From Hybos culiciformis (lineage: Eukaryota; Arthropoda; Insecta; Diptera; Hybotidae): a stretch of 64,000 bases of DNA. Positions 11,427 through 21,925 of this stretch are shown in pieces (position 1 is the stretch's first letter; the number at the start of each line of letters is the position of its first letter). The DNA lies in assembly GCA_964007475.1 (NCBI GenBank), contig OZ023273.1, positions 22,679,557 through 22,743,556 on the forward strand, written 5' to 3'. Made by a program: the position numbers and the translations under genes. The notes below the pieces were generated by a model, which was not told the DNA's origin, made no database searches, and saw only the letters and a program-made list of their open reading frames with translations.

Positions 11427-14400
11427 TTAATTTTTGTATTTACAAGAACAAATAATATTTTCATCGCCTTTAGCAGTTTCCGTTGCACTACCTTGCCCAA
11501 TACCAGCCTTTTTATTATCTGCATTTGATATTAATGTGTGACTTCCAGCACAGTAACGATTCTTTACATTAGTTTTCTTCATAATCATATTAAAATCCTT
11601 TAAATTTTTTGACACTGGTATTCCTTTAATTTTTGTTCTGAAAACGTCTAATTTATAAGTTATTTCAGGTTTGCAAGATTTAGTTGAATATGCTTTGTCT
11701 AAAAATGGTACTATTCCTTTTTCCCTTTTTTGCATTAGTACATTTTTTTCACATGATAAGCATTCAACATTTTTTAAATATCTTATTTTTGTTGCAGCAG
11801 CTTCAAGTTCTCTTCCATCTGAAATTATTTTATTTTTTTGCTCAACATCAGGAGTAAATTTAATTTCTACCCATTCTTTTAACAAATCTAAATCAGATTG
11901 TTCCATTTTTTCGTTTAGTTGTTCTTGGAACCCTTGTAAAGCATCTGTTAATGTCAGATTTATCAGTTCGACTTGATCTAATCCATTTCTTATATAACTT
12001 TCCAATTTTTTTCTGCTGGCATCATACGTTTCCATTGATATTTTGCGATCTAACAGATTACAATCAGCTTTCTCCATTAAGAGTTCAACCATTTCTTCTT
12101 TGTCCAGTTTCATAGTATTTAGAAACACCAAATCTTTTTTTATTGAGTCAGTTATCTCTTTGAATTCAGCACGTTCAACTTTGATATTTACCAATTCTTG
12201 GAAAACCATATCAGAAAAATCTTTAATGTGCTTAAGCTCATTGTGTAGTTCAATCAAATTTAATGAGGATGAAGTTCTCTCCTTTTGCTCGTTCACATAA
12301 TTTAAAAGCTTTGAATTTAATTCAAAAATCTGGACTCCCAAGTCTGTAATTAATTGATTTAATTTTAAATTTTTAATTTCCAATTCCTCGAATTTATTGT
12401 CAAAATATTCATGTCGACGCAAATGTTGTGGCGTAGGATACATAATTTTTTCTTCAAGTCCCCTAAAAATGTATTTAAAATTTAATTTTCTCCATAATAA
12501 CCGCAATGTTGAAATAAGGCTAAACTATTTGTCAGTTGAGTGAGTGAATAAAAGATTAAACCTAAATAAATAACCATTTTTCGTTTCGCATATATTTTTT
12601 GTCATATTTCCTAAGTCAAATCACAAACTGATAAAACTCTATGATTAAATTTATTGTCACTAGATAATATTGGGCAATGAATTTTACAAACAAAATACAC
12701 AAATAATAAACTGGTTTTATTTAAGATGGCTTAGAAAAATAATAAGTAGCTTGGAAACTATATAATAACTCTATAAAAGTCAAAAAACAAATGTCAATTA
12801 AGGTACCCTATCGAAATAATGTTATTATTTTTGTAAAATGTTCCACATAAATTATTGATAAATTACTTTAATGTGCATGTGGTCGGTAAGTTGTATTTAC
12901 AATCGCAAATTTAGCTCGGTAAATGATATATAACATGCGTCAATACACATGTAATTATTTAATTAAGTAAATTTTATTCACATTCTACGTATTAAGTAAA
13001 TTTTATTTACGTTCATCATTTTGAACTTTTGTTTATTTTTTGCATTGCAAATGTATTGATTGCAACTACCTCTCACATGCACATTAAAACAGTATACAAA
13101 ACATGTTAATAAAATTTGTTATTCAGCTCGTTGTGTATATACACAAAAACACATGGGCACTTGTCTATATTATATCACTCGACCTAACGGTCTCGTGATA
13201 TAAGTATTGACTCGTGTCCATGTGTTTTTGTGTATACACCATCCGTTGTAATAACAAATTTTCTTAACATGTGTTGTAATCTACCATTACACAGCGCTGC
13301 TAGGAGTTTGATTTGATATACTTATTATACTTCTTCTTTTTTTTATTATACGCACATAATTATGAATTATATTTGAAATAAAGAAAAATAACATAAAAAT
13401 GGAGCACGACATGCCATTTGTGGCATTTATTGCATTTATTGAATAAATTAAAAAAAAATTAGAAAAAAAATCTAATCTTTCAAAAAATATTTCTTATAAT
13501 TCATAAGGTTTCAATAAACACAATCTTCTTGAAAACTGAGATTAGTTATGTAAATGCAAATATAAAAATAACTAATGATGAGTACGCGACGTCAACCTGC
13601 GCCGTATACATAATAATCACTAACATAAATGCCTAGAATTTCACTGGATCTTTAATCCCTGATTAAAATAATAATATTTACTTATGAATGGCAACTTCTC
13701 TCAATGTTCCTTTTAAAATTTCTGTAACATTTCCCTTAAAATCTGCAAAATCATCTTTAACATTCTTCATATCACGCATTAATGCTCTAAATTCTACTGA
13801 ATTTAAAGTAAATTCATTTGGCGAATCTGTGGCTTGAAACCTAAGCATTGAGATTTGATTATTAAAATTTTTAAAATTTTCGTTCGCTTCAATGTGGTAA
13901 TGATTCATTGCCGTTGTCATATATTCAATACCATGCTCAACGTTGTTAACTCGAAATTGCAACGTTTTAGTTATTAAATGTAAACTATCAACAGGTGATA
14001 ACGTAGGTGTAGAAAGCGTGTCATCAGTATCATTTTCTAAATTTATTTGAAATTTTATTTCCGGTTGATTTTTCATTTTCGATTTGGATTCATTTTCGCT
14101 TGGATTTGTTAGGATAGAAATTAAATTATTCGATGAAGATAGATTTTCGTTTACTTTTTTATTACTGGACTTTGAATCCAGATCCATATCTTGACCAGCC
14201 TTTTCTCGAATAGGAATGGGTTTCTCAAAAAAAAAATTGGTATACTTGTTCGTAATTTTATCTTTGGAATTATTATTAACTTCCAAAAGATTATATTCGT
14301 CTTCAAGTTTGTCATATTCACCTTGTTCTCTAGTTATTATTTTCTTGTAAATATCTTGCAAGAACAAATTTAATAAATTGGATTCACTTTGTTCATTTGA

Positions 14401-16364
14401 AGATTCATTGGAAATAGGCTTAGTTAAAACAACATTTGATGCAGCCTGTCAAAAAAAAGTTTTATTAGATAGTATATAAATAATATTTATATATTTTGTA
14501 TTTTACTAAAAATCTATGTTATGTAGTAAATTGTATTAAATTATATGCCTTACATACATTATGCGAGTATTGTTATTATATTACATATAATAAATAATTA
14601 AAATAGAACCTACTTACTTACTCTTTTTTTAAATTTGAATATATGTGTATAGTGAAACTTTCGTTTTAACGTTTTGGTTATTAGTTCGTAACATCGCAAT
14701 TATTAATTGGCTAAGCAGATTAGATCACTTACTACGAATTAAAAGTTCTAATAAATTGAATTTAATATATGTACATAATTTTTTTTTCTACGGGCACTTA
14801 TTAAGTTATAAAATGCTTGGAATTAAGAATAAAACTCTTATAATGGTTAGTTATTGAATTACCTTGTTCGGATTGTCTGACGACTCATTGTACACTTTTA
14901 CAAAATCTTTATTAAATTCACTTAACTTGTAATCTTGATCTTCGGAATGTTTGACAACATGGGTTTTGATTTTCAGATCTTCATCATTAATAAGATGTAA
15001 AGAAACTTCATGTTTATTAATTTTTTCGGTAGGATGAACAAATTGAGAGTCATTTTTATCCATATATTCTTTATTAGATTGTTTTGTGGATACTTGACAA
15101 ATTTGTGATTTCAAAAATGCGCTTATTTGGTCAGCGTTCTCTTCGATTGTATTAACAAAAATCATTGAAGTTTTTGATTGTGATGCTGGTATATTTTCAA
15201 TCTGGCTAATGGAAACAGCGGAACCTTGAAATTTTTTTATTGAATTTTTGTCTGACGGTGTGTGATCTCTTTGGCCAATATCTGAATCCAAATATTTTGA
15301 ATTTGACGTCTGGGTATTTTTAATTTCAATTTTTTGATTAGAATGCTCAACATCACTGTTCGGATTTTTTGATTTTTGGAATAGTGATTCAGATTTTGGT
15401 TCCAAGCTTTCTAATTTTGTTGCAGAAACTTTTTTACTTGGTTTGTCTTTCAACGATGTTCCCATTTTTATTTCAGAGCTTTCAACCTTTATTTGCGAAT
15501 CACTCGTAACATCATTATTTTTTACATTTAATTTACCTTTTTCACTTCCTAGTTTTAAAATTACAAAAATTATTTGAATTAAAATCAAAATTTAAAAATT
15601 CAGTCCCCGTCAATTCGTAATTGCGTGTACGGAGCATGAATTTCTTTAGCTCTGGTCAGTACCATTTGATTTTTAATAATTTTTGTAATAATAAAACAAG
15701 TGATTCAATTTGTTAATTTTCTACTAGGAAGTGAAAAAGCTAAATAATTTGTATAAAATATTAAAGTTACACAAGTAGTCAGAAACAGGAAAAAAAAGTC
15801 CTTTATTCGAATCAACTAAATGTACTGTTTTCGTTATTAGGAAGTATTAAAAATTTGATAAATTGATCAAGATGCAACACAAATGATGTTAATCTAAAAG
15901 CTTATTATCCCTTTCAAAAGCAAATGAAATAAAAATCCAAAATTACCCGTCGGATTAGATTTAATCTGATGTCTTTTTTTCTGATTTATCATTTTCATCT
16001 CAGTTGAATCTTTCTGATCAAAAATGTCATAAATTATAGGTGATATTAAATCTGCTGTTGGTAATACAGATGTATTTTGTTTACTTCCAGAATAGTGGTA
16101 TGATGGTGTTGACTTAGTGTTTAAAATAGTATTTAACTGATCTGGGTTTGTTTGTTGACTTTTTATATGATCATGCAAGATTGCTTCAAATGTTCCATCA
16201 AATTTCTGTATTAGTTCAATTCGGTTTTGTTCCAAATTAAACATTTCCTTGATCATAAGATGAAGTAAAGCATGCAACATATTAAAATTAACAACCCCTA
16301 TTTCTGGTGTACCGAAAGCTAAATCAATTAGTTTTGGTATTTCCCACAAAGTTTTTGAAGACAT
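11427..16364 (-). CDS. QRICH2-like (DUF4795) sperm-flagellar protein, tandem copy A
   Basis: Four exons on the minus strand: 16364-15947, 15548-14863, 14445-13682 and 12462-11427, all with GT-AG junctions and matching phases. They give 2904 nt, 967 residues plus stop. Exon 1 starts MSSKTLWEIPKLIDLAFGTP followed by EIGVVNFNMLHALLHLMIK, the N-terminal pattern I associate with QRICH2-like proteins. Exon 2 is Lys/Ser/Gln-rich and disordered-looking. Exon 3 is a helical segment with many charged residues. Exon 4 carries long coiled coil, then KLDKEEMVELLMEKADCNLL, ELEAAATKIRYLKNVECLSC and a Cys pair, which matches the order of DUF4795. Vertebrate QRICH2 is needed for sperm flagellum assembly, and a testis role here is inference. 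Intron 3 is 1219 bp against 514 bp in copy B. The reading frame is intact, so both copies may be functional. Confidence 0.86.
12843..13547. other. 705-bp intron segment present only in copy A
   Basis: Intron 3 of copy A is exactly 705 bp longer than that of copy B. The junction in B (TGTAAAATGTTATGTAAATG, near 18914-18933) corresponds to positions 12842 and 13548 here, with GTT shared at both ends. Such 3-bp microhomology fits a deletion in B by end joining as well as an insertion in A. The segment contains the palindrome at 13101-13272 and repeats of TTAAGTAAATTTTATT near 12961 and 12991. No coding content is seen. Confidence 0.85.
13101..13272. repeat. 172-bp imperfect palindrome (foldback/MITE-like)
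   Basis: The left arm begins ACATGTTAATAAAATTTGTT at 13101 and passes through ACACAAAAACACATGG. The right arm mirrors it, through CCATGTGTTTTTGTGT, to TTAACATGT at 13272. The arms are about 80 bp with a few mismatches and almost no loop. It looks like a foldback element or a hairpin-forming MITE. No firm target-site duplication is visible. Confidence 0.75.
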
Positions 16365-16532
16365 TTTAATATTGATGAGTTATAAAAATATAGAAATTTT
16401 TTTTTATAATAAAAATTTAATTTTTTTTTCATTCCGTCAATACGCAATGATTATTTAAACTTACTATAAAAATGTATCTTTAATTTCAGTTTAGCAAAGC
16501 ATTATAAAATAAACATTAAAGTTAGGTTATAA

Positions 16533-17508
16533 GTTAGGATTTTTGAATAAAAGCAATATAAGATTGTAATTTAATATCCGAGTACAAGGAATTTTTTTTA
16601 CGTTTTACGAATTTATGAGCAAAAAAAATTTGCTAATTTATGAAATTATATGTCGATTCTTAGTACTTAATTATGATAGAAAGATGATATTTTTTATGAC
16701 TATCTTCCATAAATTCTATATTTAAAACATAGCATATATGATTCGCTATAACTAAGATTTTATACATTATACATAATATAAATAACTTTCTACTAGGACT
16801 TATGATATTAAGACAAAGATTTTAAATATAGGTAGGTGTAGTATAGGTATAATTGTAATTTAATTATGATTGTTACTATAATTATGAATTTGTTCAAAAT
16901 TTGAGTAATCAAATTATGCTACTTAGAAAATTATCAGCTTAATGTATCTCTTGAAGTCGAACGAGTTTTAATTTCCAACTGCTAGATATTTAATTTGCAA
17001 CTACTAATGATATTTGTTCATTAAGTTTTTATTGTTTCCAGAATATCAAGTTCAAAAAATATTTATGTTTAAACCTAAAAAGTTTCCCATAAACAAAGAA
17101 CTATAAAAATCCATAATTGACTAATTTTATAATTTATTACCAGGTCATGGAAAAAAAATAATCGTATTTACCCATTTTACATAACTCTCAGAATATGTAC
17201 ATGTAACATACATACATGTATGTATTTAAAGAAATTAAGTTAAATTTTGAGCTTACACACAAAACCAACTTTTGAGCTTATTACCTATAAAAGTGAAAAA
17301 CAATAATAATCAATTTTTTAATTTGTATTTCACACTTTATTTACATTTTTCATGTCAGTGAAAAAATGGAAAAACTCTAAAATGTAAATCATCATTTCTT
17401 ATATCGTAATTTTATTTTTTTAAGAAATAATTGACGCATAGATAGTCATTTACTTAATAATACAATGATAATCGTTCTAAATATTCACATAAAAATATGT
17501 TTTATTTC
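16533..17508. other. Spacer between the tandem genes
   Basis: This is both the 5' side of copy A and the 3' flank of copy B. Only about 168 bp upstream of the copy A start codon (16365-16532) is shared with copy B. Beyond that lies 3'-flank sequence of unit B. No gene is seen. The empty Harbinger target is at 16804-16835. Confidence 0.8.
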
Positions 17509-20500
17509 TTAATTTTTGTATTTACAAGAACAAATAATATTTTCATCGCCTTTAGCAGTTTCCGTTGCACTACCTTGCCCAATACCAGCCTTTTTATTAT
17601 CTGCATTTGATATTAATGTGTGACTTCCAGCACAGTAACGATTCTTTACATTAGTTTTCTTCATAATCATATTAAAATCCTTTAAATTTTTTGACACTGG
17701 TATTCCTTTAATTTTTGTTCTGAAAACGTCTAATTTATAAGTTATTTCAGGTTTGCAAGATTTAGTTGAATATGCTTTGTCTAAAAATGGTACTATTCCT
17801 TTTTCCCTTTTTTGCATTAGTACATTTTTTTCACATGATAAGCATTCAACATTTTTTAAATATCTTATTTTTGTTGCAGCAGCTTCAAGTTCTCTTCCAT
17901 CTGAAATTATTTTATTTTTTTGCTCAACATCAGGAGTAAATTTAATTTCTACCCATTCTTTTAACAAATCTAAATCTGATTGTTCCATTTTTTCGTTTAG
18001 TTGTTCTTGGAACCCTTGTAAAGCATCTGTTAATGTCAGATTTATCAGTTCGACTTGATCTAATCCATTTCTTATATAACTTTCCAATTTTTTTCTGCTG
18101 GCATCATACGTTTCCATTGATATTTTGCGATCTAACAGATTACAATCAGCTTTCTCCATTAAGAGTTCAACCATTTCTTCTTTGTCCAGTTTCATAGTAT
18201 TTAGAAACACCAAATCTTTTTTTATTGAGTCAGTTATCTCTTTGAATTCAGCACGTTCAACTTTGATATTTACCAATTCTTGGAAAACCATATCAGAAAA
18301 ATCTTTAATGTGCTTAAGCTCATTGTGTAGTTCAATCAAATTTAATGAGGATGAAGTTCTCTCCTTTTGCTCGTTCACATAATTTAAAAGCTTTGAATTT
18401 AATTCAAAAATCTGGACTCCCAAGTCTGTAATTAATTGATTTAATTTTAAATTTTTAATTTCCAATTCCTCGAATTTATGGTCAAAATATTCATGTCGAC
18501 GCAAATGTTGTGGCGTAGGATACATAATTTTTTCTTCAAGTCCCCTAAAAATGTATTTAAAATTTAATTTTCTCCATAATAACCGCAATGTTGAAATAAG
18601 GCTAAACTATTTGTCAGTTGAGTGAGTGAATAAAAGATTAAACCAAAATAAATAACCATTTTTCGTTTCGCATATATTTTTTTTCATATTTCCTAAGTCA
18701 AATCACAAACTGATAAAACTCTGTGGTTAAATTTATTGTCACTAGATAATATTGGGCAATGAATTTTACAAACAAAATACACAAATAATAAACTAGTTTA
18801 ATTTAAGATGGCTTAGAAAAATAATAAGTAGCTTGGGAACTATATAATAACTCTATAAAAGTCAAAAAACAAATGTCAATTAAGGTACCCTATCGAAATA
18901 ATGTTATTATTTTTGTAAAATGTTATGTAAATGCAAATATAAAAATAACTAATGATGAGTACGCGACGTCAACCTGCGCCGTATACATAATAATCACTAA
19001 CATAAATGCCTAGAATTTCACTGGATCTTTAATCCCTGATTAAAATAATAATATTTACTTATGAATGGCAACTTCTCTCAATGTTCTTTTTAAAATTTCT
19101 GTAACATTTCCCTTAAAATCTGCAAAATCATCTTTCACATTCTTCATATCACGCATTAATGCTCTAAATTCTACTGAATTTAGAGTAAATTCATCTGGCG
19201 AATCCGTGGCTTGAAACCTTAGTTTTGAGATTTTATTATTAAAATTTTGAAAATTTTCGTTCGCTTCAATGTGGTAATGATTCATTGTAGTTGTCATATC
19301 TTCAATACCATGCTCAACGTTCGTAACTCGACATTGCAACGTTTTAGTTATTAAATGTAAACTATCAACAGTTGCTATAGTAGGTGTAGAAATCGTGTCA
19401 TCAGTATCATTTTCTTCTACAGGCTCTTTTTTCACCTCAGGTGGTAAATTTTCTGAATTTATTTGTAATTTTATTTCTGATTGATTTTTCATTTTCGATA
19501 AGCTTGGATTTGTTAGGATAGAAATTAAATTATTCGATGAAGATAGATTTTCGTTTAGTTTTTTAATATTAGACTTTGAATCCAGATCCATATCTTGACC
19601 AGCTTTTTCTCGAATAGGAAGGCGTTTCTCAAAAAAAAATTTGATATTCTTGTTCGTAATTTTATCTTTGGAATTATTATTAACTTCCAAAAGATTATAT
19701 TCGGCTTCAAGTTTGTCATATTCACCTTGTTCTCTAGTTATTATTTTCTTGTAAATATCTTGCAAGAACAAATTTAATAAATTGGATTCACTTTGTTCAT
19801 TTGAAGATTCATTGGAAATAGGCTTACTTAAAACAACATTTGATGCAGCCTGTCAAAAAAAAGTTTTATTAGATAGTATATAAATATATTTATATATTTT
19901 GTATTTTACTAAAAATCTATATGTTATGTAGTAAATTGTATTAAATTATATGCCTTACATTATGCGAGTATTGTTATTATATTATAATAAATAATTAAAA
20001 TAGAACCTACTTACTTACTCTTTTTTTAAATTTGAATACATGTGTATAGTGAAACTTTCGTTTTAACGGTTTGGTTATTAGTTCGTAACATCGCAATTAT
20101 TAATTGGCTAAGCAGATTAGATCACTTACTACGAATTAAAAGTTCTAATAAATTGAATTTAATATATGTACATAATTTTTTTTTCTATACGGGCACTGTT
20201 TAAGTGGTAAAATGCTTGGAATTAAGAATAAAACTCTTATAATGGTTAGTTATTGAATTACCTTGTTCGGATTGTCTGACGACTCATTGTACACTTTTAC
20301 AAAATCTTTATTAAATTCACTTAACTTGTAATCTTGATCTTCGGAATGTTTGACAACATGGGTTTTGATTTTCAGATCTTCATCATTAATAAGATGTAAA
20401 GAAACTTCATGTTTATTAATTTTTTCGGTAGGATGAACAAATTGAGAGTCATTTTTATCCATATATTGTTTATTAGATTGTTTTGTGGATACTTGAGAAA

Positions 20501-21925
20501 TTTGTGATTTCAAAAATGCGCTTATTTGGTCAGCGTTCTCTTCGATTGTATTAACAAAAATCTTTGAAGTTTTTGATTGTGATGCTGGTATATTTTCAAT
20601 CTGGCTAATGGAAACAGCGGAACCTTGAAATTTTTTTATTGAATTTTTGTCTGACGTTGTGTGATCACTTTGGCCAATATCTGAATGCAAATATTTTGAA
20701 TTTGACGTCTGGGTATTTTTAATTTCAATTTTTTGATTAGAATGCTCAACATCACTGTTCGGATTTTTTGATTTTTGGATTAGTGATTCAGATTTTGGTT
20801 CCAAGCTTTCTGATTTTGTTGCAGAAACTTTTTTACTTGGTTTGTCTTTCAACGATGTTCCCATTTTTATTTCAGAGCTTTCAACCTTTATTTGCGAATC
20901 ACTCGTAACTTCATTATTTTTTACATTTAATTTTCCTTTTTCACTTCCTAGTTTAAAAAATTAACAAATTGAATCACTTTTTTAATTATCACAGAAATTA
21001 TTTAAATTGAAATGGTATTAATCAAAATTTAAGAAATTCAGTCCCCGTCAATTCGTAATTGCGTGTACGGAGCATGAATTTCTTTAGCTCTGGTCAGTAC
21101 CATTTGATTTTTAATAAAGTGAAGTGAAAAAGCTAAATAATTTGTATAAAATATTAAAGTTACACAAGTAGTCAGAAACAGGAAAAAAAAAGTCCTTTAT
21201 TCGAATCAACTAAATGTACTGTTTGCGTTATTAGGAAGTATTAAAAAATTGATAATTGATCAAGATGCAACAGAAATGATGTTAATCTAAAAGCTTATTA
21301 TCCCTTTCAAAAGCAAATGAAATAAAAATCCAAAATTACCCGTCGGATTAGATTTAATCTGATCTCTTTTTTTCTGATTTACCATTTTCATCTCAGTTGA
21401 GTCTTTCTGATCAAAAATGTCATAAATTATAGGTGATATTAAATCTGCTGTTGGTAATACAGACGTATTTTGTTTACTTCCAGAATAGTGGTATGATGGT
21501 GTTGACTTAGTGTTTAAAATAGTATTTAACTGATCTGGGCTTGTTTGTTGACTTTTTATATGATCATGCAAGATTGCTTCAAATGTTCCATCAAATTTCT
21601 GTATTAGTTCAATTCGGTTTTGTTCCAAATTAAACATTTCCTTGATCATAAGATGAAGTAAAGCATGCAACATATTAAAATTAACAACCCCTATTTCTGG
21701 TGTACCGAAAGCTAAATCAATTAGTTTTGGTATTTCCCACAAAGTTTTTGAAGACATTTTAATATTAATGAGTTATGAAAATATAGAAATTTTTTTTTAT
21801 AATAAAAATTTAATTTTTTTTTCATTCCGTCAATACGCAATGATTATTTAAACTTACTATAAAAATGTATCTTTAATTTCAGTTTAGCAAAGCATTATAA
21901 AATAAACATTAAAGTTAGGTTATAA
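16540..21925. repeat. Tandem duplication, unit B
   Basis: This is the second direct copy of the unit that begins at 7567. It begins with the same TTTTTGAATAAAAG sequence and ends at GTTAGGTTATAA (21925), after which the sequence becomes unique. It preserves the pre-insertion state at the Harbinger site (junction near 16811/16830) and lacks the 705-bp intron segment (junction near 18924). It carries a 26-bp stretch near 16900-16925 that unit A lacks. Because unique sequence continues upstream of gene B, unit B probably keeps the ancestral promoter context. Confidence 0.93.
17509..21757 (-). CDS. QRICH2-like (DUF4795) sperm-flagellar protein, tandem copy B
   Basis: Four minus-strand exons: 21757-21340, 20947-20262, 19849-19059 and 18544-17509, phases 1/0/2, totalling 2931 nt (976 residues plus stop). 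The splice between exons 3 and 4 rebuilds one Lys codon (AA + G), giving EVAIHK-GLEEKIMYPTP, which removes an apparent stop at the end of exon 3. Domains run as in copy A: conserved N-terminus (about 1-45), Lys/Ser-rich middle (140-368), helical exon 3 (369-632) and DUF4795-like C-terminus with Cys866 and Cys869. Relative to A, exon 1 differs at about 3 residues and exon 2 at about 10. Exon 3 differs at roughly 30 and has a 12-residue insertion containing VKKEP. Exon 4 differs at one residue (His for Asn in EYFDxKF). Unit B has unique upstream DNA, so it probably retains the original promoter. Confidence 0.88.

Larger units (their letters stand above)
7567..16532. repeat. Tandem duplication, unit A
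   Basis: This unit starts at TTTTTGAATAAAAGCAAT (7567) and ends with GTTAGGTTATAA (16532). It is collinear with unit B (16540-21925) except for two large insertions in A: the Harbinger element at about 7831-10778 and a 705-bp segment at about 12843-13547. Without them the two units are nearly the same length. The unit holds the complete minus-strand QRICH2-like gene copy A, its 3' flank and only about 168 bp of its 5' flank. Seven bases (GTTAGGA, 16533-16539) separate the units. Confidence 0.93.

Noticed and set aside
11671..12300. Plus-strand open frames inside QRICH2-like exon 4 (and the same at 17753-18382)
   Set aside because: They are antisense shadows of the conserved minus-strand exon and have no splice or domain support.
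19055..19058. Stop codon at the end of QRICH2-like exon 3 as the gene end
   Set aside because: A donor GTAAAT two bases into the last codon splices in phase to exon 4 and rebuilds Lys, and the same arrangement exists in both copies.
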